Source: Methylococcus sp. EFPC2
Lineage (GTDB): Bacteria; Pseudomonadota; Gammaproteobacteria; Methylococcales; Methylococcaceae
Reading direction: 5' to 3'
Assembly: GCF_016925495.1 (NCBI RefSeq)
Contig: NZ_CP070491.1
Location: forward strand, 3,980,001 to 4,044,000
Length of the DNA: 64,000 nt
This document shows, one piece after another, positions 62,886 to 64,000 of the stretch (position 1 is the stretch's first letter; each line of letters begins with the position of its first letter). Both the position numbers and the translations under genes were made by a program. The notes under the pieces are model-generated. The model had not been told where the DNA came from. It saw only the letters and a list, made by a program, of their open reading frames with translations, and ran no database searches.

Positions 62886-64000
62886 TCACTCCGCGCTCGA
62901 CGCCCGTCCCGCCCTCTTGCGCTCGTGCTCCAGCAACAGTTTCTTGCGGATGCGCACGGTCTGCGGGGTGACCTCCACCAGCTCGTCGTCGTCGATGAAT
63001 TCCAGGGCCTGTTCCAGGCTCATCTTGATCGGCGGAGTCAGCAGGATGTTTTCGTCCGAACCGGCCGCGCGGATGTTGGTGAGCTGCTTGGCTTTGGTCG
63101 GGTTGACCACCAGATCGTTGTCGCGCGAATGGATGCCGATGACCATGCCTTCATACACTTCCGTGCCGTGTTCGATGAACAGCCGGCCGCGCTCCTGCAG
63201 GTTGAACAGCGCGTAGCCCAAGGCCTTGCCTGCCACCATCGAAACCAGCACGCCGTTGATGCGCTGGCCGATGTTGCCCTTCTTGAGCGGGCCGTAGTGG
63301 TCGAACACGTGATAGAGCAGACCGGTGCCGGAAGTGGCGGTCATGAACTCGGTCTGAAAGCCGATCAGGCCGCGCGAAGGCATCATGTATTCCAGGCGCA
63401 CGCGGCCCTGGCCGTCCGGCACCATGTTGAGCAGATCGCCCTTGCGCTCGCCCAGCTTCTCCATCACTGCGCCCTGGTTGGTCTCCTCGACTTCGATGGT
63501 GACGTATTCGTAAGGCTCGCTCGGCTCGCCGTCGATTTCCTTGACGATGACTTCCGGGCGCGAGACGCCCAGTTCGTAACCTTCGCGGCGCATGTTTTCG
63601 ATCAGGATGGACAGGTGCAGCTCGCCGCGGCCGGAAACCTTGAATTTATCCGGGTCGGCGGTGTCCTCGACGCGCAGCGCCACGTTGTGCAACAGTTCGC
63701 GCTGCAAGCGCTCGCGGATTTGGCGCGAGGTGACGAACTTGCCTTCCTTGCCGGCGAAGGGTGAGTTGTTGACCTGGAAGGTCATGCTCACGGTCGGCTC
63801 GTCCACGGTCAGCGGTGGCAGCGCTTCGACGTTGTCCGGCGAACACAGGGTGTCGGAGATCTCCAGGGTGTCGATGCCGGTGAAGGCGATGATGTCGCCG
63901 GCGTCGGCTTGCGGCACTTCCACGCGCTCCAGACCCTTGAAGCCGAAGACCTGCAGCACGCGGGCGTTGCGCGTCTTGCCGTCGCGGCTGACGACCACGA
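62886..64000 (-). CDS. typA: Translational GTPase TypA/BipA, 5' end outside window
   Basis: The C-terminal 371 codons of TypA/BipA; the gene begins beyond base 64000, so the GTPase domain is mostly absent here. Visible parts are the beta-barrel domain 2 (VFGFKGLERVEVPQADAGDI), domain III (SGRGELHLSILIENMRREGY), domain V (PSRGLIGFQTEFMTATSGTG) and the C-terminal domain unique to BipA (SRDNDLVVNPTKAKQLTNIR and ELVEVTPQTVRIRKKLL). It assists 50S assembly and translation under stress or cold. The frame runs uninterrupted to the window edge. Confidence 0.94.
   Translation of the reverse strand, partial: VVVSRDGKTRNARVLQVFGFKGLERVEVPQADAGDIIAFTGIDTLEISDTLCSPDNVEALPPLTVDEPTVSMTFQVNNSPFAGKEGKFVTSRQIRERLQRELLHNVALRVEDTADPDKFKVSGRGELHLSILIENMRREGYELGVSRPEVIVKEIDGEPSEPYEYVTIEVEETNQGAVMEKLGERKGDLLNMVPDGQGRVRLEYMMPSRGLIGFQTEFMTATSGTGLLYHVFDHYGPLKKGNIGQRINGVLVSMVAGKALGYALFNLQERGRLFIEHGTEVYEGMVIGIHSRDNDLVVNPTKAKQLTNIRAAGSDENILLTPPIKMSLEQALEFIDDDELVEVTPQTVRIRKKLLLEHERKRAGRASSAE

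Overview
The window reads as a high-GC chromosomal segment of a Gram-negative, envelope-rich gammaproteobacterium. It carries an RnfABCDGE-Nth cluster, type II secretion accessory genes gspAB, TonB/ExbB/ExbD with two outer-membrane receptors, DsbB, TldD/TldE, UvrD, PriA and TypA/BipA. The mix, including a PEP-CTERM-like protein and many short palindromic intergenic repeats, would fit the Methylococcales or a relative, but no lineage-defining gene such as a methane monooxygenase is present, so the genus is left open. No rRNA, tRNA or CRISPR array was recognised.

Layout. 1-3.9 kb: anion porin (5' end outside the window), sulfate-binding protein, a YezD-type small protein and a degenerate EAL protein, plausibly one sulfate-related group. 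3.9-9 kb: endonuclease V, a small conserved protein, UvrD, a small membrane protein and AroA. 9.1-17.3 kb: the Rnf electron-transport operon with nth. It is split between rnfC and rnfD by about 2.4 kb holding a VOC protein, a YefM-YoeB toxin-antitoxin pair, a truncated orphan antitoxin and a NYN/LOTUS RNase-like gene. 17.5-26.2 kb: SleB-type hydrolase, GspA/GspB, TldE/TldD and a DctA-type transporter. Between TldD and DctA lies a non-genic stretch with an unusual 21-bp-periodic array flanked by 65-bp direct repeats. 26.4-35.8 kb: a 1540-residue multi-PAS GGDEF-EAL-CZB protein, a MacAB/Lol-type ABC exporter and a quinone oxidoreductase.

35.8-41.4 kb is a mosaic accessory region. It holds a dead copy of a vapB 5' end, an AT-rich methyltransferase, a RAYT transposase remnant, two small VOC/YCII proteins flanked by 81-bp palindromic repeats, an intact VapBC pair, and an AT-rich two-gene operon of an unrecognised protein plus an FRG-domain protein.

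41.4-46 kb: amino-acid and metabolite transporters, a PEP-CTERM-like exported protein, DsbB and dodecin. 46.2-56.4 kb: a minus-strand metal/iron block running hemP, tonB, exbB, exbD, two TonB-dependent siderophore receptors, a PepSY membrane protein, a PiuC/YbiX dioxygenase and a multicopper oxidase. A Fur-box-like site sits just upstream of hemP, and a 29-bp motif is shared upstream of the two receptors. 56.6-64 kb: PriA, an EAL-HDOD protein, a VanX-type dipeptidase, a possible GGA-rich small RNA, a HEAT-repeat protein, an HbpS-like secreted protein and TypA/BipA (5' end outside the window).

The most unusual signals are the indel-free 21-bp array at 24.45-24.75 kb, the FRG two-gene operon at 39.7-41.3 kb, the split rnf operon, and several families of dispersed palindromic repeats placed right after genes.
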